A stretch of 64,000 nt of DNA from Fischerella sp. PCC 9605 (lineage in GTDB: Bacteria > Cyanobacteriota > Cyanobacteriia > Cyanobacteriales > Nostocaceae). Where the stretch lies: positions 1-64,000 of the forward strand of contig NZ_KI912153.1 of NCBI RefSeq assembly GCF_000517105.1, in the 5' to 3' direction. The notes below the pieces were generated by a model. It made no database searches. It was not told where the DNA came from and saw only the letters and a list, made by a program, of their open reading frames with translations. This document shows positions 61,169-64,000 of this stretch, one piece after another. The number at the start of each line of letters is the position of its first letter. Position 1 is the first letter of the stretch. The translations under genes were made by a program, and so were the position numbers.

Positions 61169-61948
61169 AAATTTTTCCTCAGTTTCTAAGAATGATAAAT
61201 CATTGAAGCTCGTGTTGTGCAGGTAGGGTTCACTCAGTGAGGCAAAACAACTGCTGGGGAGGCTTCTAACACTACTGGCAAACATTCTGATGATTTTATA
61301 AGCAGCACGGATACAGCAAATTCTTATGACGGCAGCATACCTGCAATGCCGCTACGAGTGTCCTGCTTCAGAAAATCCACTGTCCGCTACAAAGCGCGAT
61401 CGCTAGAGTGAAGGAAACAGTGCATTCCTGGTGGTGCGATAATCCAACGGGCTTGTTCATCAACAGAGAAACGAAGTGGGGCTAAGGGCAAGAATGTGGT
61501 GAATGCGCTTTGTGAGTACATAGTTCAACTGGGCAAGGAAACAAAAGCGCAGCGATCGCGCTCCGAACAAGGGGTCGTTAAGAAGCCTTCACTCTTTGGC
61601 GGTGGATGTCCACGCCCCTGATGCGGCGGTTTCTGATGAAGGAGTAACAAGAGCGATCGCTCACAAGAAAGGTTGCTACTTCGAGTATTGGGATGATGAG
61701 CCTACCAGAAGCAGTTAATTGCGAGGACAACCCAAGTCGGTACTCTCTTTGAGTGGTTGCCTCAGCTCCCAGCGCAACGCTCGCTCCGAACAACAGTGCC
61801 AACTTCACCCCTGTTTGGGCAATCACCCAAAAAGCGTTTTAAGCGACACCCCAACAGGCGATCGCATCGACAACAATCCCGACAGGGTGCATCGCAAGTT
61901 TCTTATTCACTTGCTCCCCGATTGGATATTTTTTGATTTGGAAGTTCC
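61169..61948. other. Gap with repeats, no supported gene
   Basis: 780 bases between the antitoxin start and the surface protein end. It contains one copy of the diverged direct repeat (61238-61326), HIP1 octamers and the 37-base dispersed repeat (61807-61843). Short open frames on both strands do not look like proteins. Confidence 0.45.
61807..61843 (-). repeat. 37-base dispersed repeat, copy 2
   Basis: Exact reverse complement of 55400-55436. The context on both sides differs from that of the first copy, so the identity is limited to these 37 bases. Confidence 0.75.
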
Positions 61949-64000
61949 TTATGGTGCAGGGCAGCTAGGGGGGTTTGCTCGCAGACGTGGGGAAACTGTG
62001 CTGGTGGGGTCGTAGGCTGTGAGGACTACTTCACCTTTTTTGTTAAATACCCATCCTTGGGCAGGCACAACCCGATTTGGGGTTTGAGATTTTGGATTTT
62101 GGATTGAAGTTGCATTCGACTCAGTTCTGTTTCCTCGTTTTTTTGGCGGGCTAACGTTTGGGGTAGGTTCAATCCAACGGGTTCTCACCACTTCATTGCT
62201 AAGTGCTTCATTGGGACTGGGAGGCAAACCGCCGCGTCCAGTGATGATGAAGCTACTGCCTACACCCTCTTGACAGGGGTTTTGGGCAATCCGATCTGCG
62301 GGATCGCTGACATTTTCTGGCAATTCAATTAACCTGCGGCTGGGGTCAACTTCTGGGGTGTTGATTTGCACTGTACCACTGAATTGAGGGCCAAGTGCAG
62401 ATGTGGCTGTGATATCGCTCTTTGGTGTGAGTCGCTCGCGGAACTTAGTACCAAAGATGCTTTGGGCCGTAATGAATACTCTTCCCCCAAAGCTTTCTTC
62501 TGCATTGGCACTAATGTCGCTATTTTCTAAGGCTACTAGATTGCCAGTTTTAATGTTAATATTGCCACCCGTAGCTGTACCTGTGGCGTCAGTGGTAATG
62601 TTGCTGTTGCGACGCAAGATTAAGTCACGCGAGTTCAGAGTGATGTTGCCTTGTCCCCCTCTGGTGTCGGCGTTGATAGATGCCTGGTTGTCCAGATGGA
62701 TATCCTTAGTGGTTGTAACTTTTATATTGCCTGCTGCACCATTCCCTATACTACTAGCAGAGAGTACACCACCATTAGTGAGAGAAAGTGATCGGGCAGC
62801 GATCTCGATATCGCCCCCATTGCCCACGGCTCTCTTCTCCACTCTGCTGAAGACACCACTGTTGTATCCATACCTTCCTTCGCCATCAAAAGAGACGCTA
62901 TCGGTGGCATTAATTCTCACACTACCTGCATTTCCTTTGCCAAAAGTGCTGGCAAAAAGGAGAGCACCATTGGTAGCCGATAGTGATCGACTAGTAATGT
63001 CGATGTTGCCGCCATTGCCCACACCTCTAGTGCCCACTGTACTGAATGCAGAACCTCCATCAAAGGATACTGTATCGTGGGTAACAATTTTAATATTGCC
63101 TGCATCTCCCTGTCCAACAGTAAGGGTTTGTAGTTCAGCCCCATTGGTGACGAAGAGGGAGCTAGTCGCGATCTCAATGTCGCCGCCATTACCCACGGCT
63201 CCAGCCTCTACAGTAGTAGATGTAGCACTAGGGAATCCTTTACTACTCACGCCATCAAAGGATACCTTATCGCGAGCAGTAATCGTCACACCGCCTGCGT
63301 TTCCCCGACCACGAGTAAAGGCATTTACTTGCGCCCCATCAGTTACAGAAATCGACCGAGCATTGATGCTGACATTGCCTGCATTTCCCACAGCTGTATT
63401 TTCTGCGGTGCTGAATATACTACTAGTATTTCCTTCGCTATCTTCTCCATCAAAGGAAACCAGATCGCGAGCCACAATCGTCACATTGCCCGCATTCCCC
63501 TTGGCACGTGTGAGGACTTGTACTTGAGCACCGTTGGTAACAAAGAGCGAACCCGTGGTGATGTTGATATCACCACCTTTACCCTCTGCTCTTTCTCCCA
63601 CTGTGCTTATTTCTCCTAATGTGCTAAAGGCACCACTGGATATATCACCCCTGACCCCATCAAATAAAACTGTATCACGGGCGACAATATTTATATTGCC
63701 TCCATTCCCCTTTCCGGTATTAATGCCAGCACCCAGGTTAGCACCGTTGGTGAGAAATAGAGAACCCGTGTTGATGTTAATGTCGCCACCATTACCCACA
63801 GCATTAAATTGCAAATTGCTAAAAATACCACTTAAAAAACCGTTAAATGATACAGTATCGCGAGCCGTAATTACCACGTCGCCAGCATCACCCTTTCCAA
63901 AGTTACTGACATCCAGTTCAGCATCATCTGCAACAAGCAACGACCCTGCCTTGATGTTGATGTTGCCCCCACGCCCCTCTGCTCCAGAACCCAATGTGCT
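61949..64000 (-). CDS. Filamentous haemagglutinin-like surface protein (TpsA type), partial
   Basis: 683 C-terminal residues; the 5' part is beyond the right edge. About seven imperfect repeats of 55-75 residues recur, each with GNGGDINI, SLFVTNGA, GKGNAGNV and DTVSFDG-like elements, the sign of a right-handed beta-helix. They are followed by the C-terminal segment typical of cyanobacterial haemagglutination-activity proteins: RLIELPENVSDPADRIAQNP, GRGGLPPSPNEALSNEVVR. Such proteins are secreted through a TpsB partner and act in adhesion; no partner gene is in view. A long frame on the other strand is a by-product of the repeats. Confidence 0.92.
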   Translation of the reverse strand, partial: STLGSGAEGRGGNINIKAGSLLVADDAELDVSNFGKGDAGDVVITARDTVSFNGFLSGIFSNLQFNAVGNGGDININTGSLFLTNGANLGAGINTGKGNGGNINIVARDTVLFDGVRGDISSGAFSTLGEISTVGERAEGKGGDINITTGSLFVTNGAQVQVLTRAKGNAGNVTIVARDLVSFDGEDSEGNTSSIFSTAENTAVGNAGNVSINARSISVTDGAQVNAFTRGRGNAGGVTITARDKVSFDGVSSKGFPSATSTTVEAGAVGNGGDIEIATSSLFVTNGAELQTLTVGQGDAGNIKIVTHDTVSFDGGSAFSTVGTRGVGNGGNIDITSRSLSATNGALLFASTFGKGNAGSVRINATDSVSFDGEGRYGYNSGVFSRVEKRAVGNGGDIEIAARSLSLTNGGVLSASSIGNGAAGNIKVTTTKDIHLDNQASINADTRGGQGNITLNSRDLILRRNSNITTDATGTATGGNINIKTGNLVALENSDISANAEESFGGRVFITAQSIFGTKFRERLTPKSDITATSALGPQFSGTVQINTPEVDPSRRLIELPENVSDPADRIAQNPCQEGVGSSFIITGRGGLPPSPNEALSNEVVRTRWIEPTPNVSPPKKRGNRTESNATSIQNPKSQTPNRVVPAQGWVFNKKGEVVLTAYDPTSTVSPRLRANPPSCPAP

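Larger units (their letters stand above)
60267..61326. repeat. Diverged direct repeats flanking the toxin-antitoxin pair
   Basis: Segments 60267-60359 and 61238-61326 share TGAGGCRAAACAACTGC, then TACTGGCAAACATT, then RTGATTTT and CAGCAC in the same order and orientation. They lie on either side of the toxin-antitoxin genes, which suggests a cassette. The copies differ at many positions, so the duplication is old. Confidence 0.5.

Noticed and set aside
61578-61826. Minus-strand frame of 82 codons before the surface protein
   Set aside because: It includes the 37-base dispersed repeat and HIP1-like octamers and does not look like a protein.
62403-63527. Long plus-strand open frame of 374 codons
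   Set aside because: It lies opposite the repeated beta-helix protein; its composition (Pro, Leu, Ser repeats) follows from the repeats and has no family resemblance.

Overview
The window looks like chromosome or large-plasmid DNA of a filamentous, Nostoc-like cyanobacterium. GCGATCGC-type (HIP1) octamers are very frequent, the background is AT-rich, and there is a cyanobacterial AMIN-domain TonB receptor, a cyanobacterial haemagglutinin-type surface protein, remnants of two group II introns and several decayed insertion sequences. No tRNA or rRNA gene was recognised.

1-23,238 (minus strand) is one long hybrid NRPS/PKS gene cluster that runs off the left edge. In order of transcription it encodes: a loading protein (FAAL-ACP-C-A-T, A domain signature read as glycine); a discrete acyltransferase; four proteins resembling the FkbK, FkbJ, FkbI and FkbH enzymes that make hydroxymalonyl-ACP, with a JmjC/cupin hydroxylase among them; a PKS module (KS-AT*-KR-T-E-like) whose own AT is destroyed; a free-standing condensation domain; and an NRPS that starts with half a condensation domain. 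The simplest reading is that the discrete AT moves a hydroxymalonyl unit from the free ACP to the AT-dead PKS module in trans, giving an N-acyl-4-amino-2,3-dihydroxybutyryl intermediate that is extended further by the NRPS.

24,318-30,866 (plus strand) holds a divergent uptake and export set: a TonB-dependent receptor, a FecB-like binding lipoprotein, a DUF1636 protein and an EntS-like MFS exporter. With the FAAL-initiated synthetase this suggests a lipopeptide siderophore, although the ligand is not proven.

30,880-42,207 is a region of decay and insertion: a TnpB tail, a RarA fragment, the 5' part of a group II intron, a methyltransferase with a nonsense codon, a frameshifted ISAs1-type transposase, a GC-rich two-gene island, a TetR regulator with tandem operators, a deleted IS with intact ends, a chemoreceptor with a one-base frameshift and a PstS-like pseudogene.

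43,211-53,619 holds an SsuABC/TauABC-like ABC transporter, a methyltransferase, a patch of four truncated genes (AlkB, MFS, LeuRS, aldo/keto reductase), an AraC regulator followed by two oxidoreductases, and a divergent NmrA-like/LysR pair.

53,620-64,000 is gene-poor and plasmid-like: a three-repeat CRISPR with no cas genes, nested palindromes, a GFA protein, an RT-deleted group II intron, small HTH proteins, a PIN/UPF0175 toxin-antitoxin pair flanked by diverged direct repeats, and a large haemagglutinin-type beta-helix protein running off the right edge.
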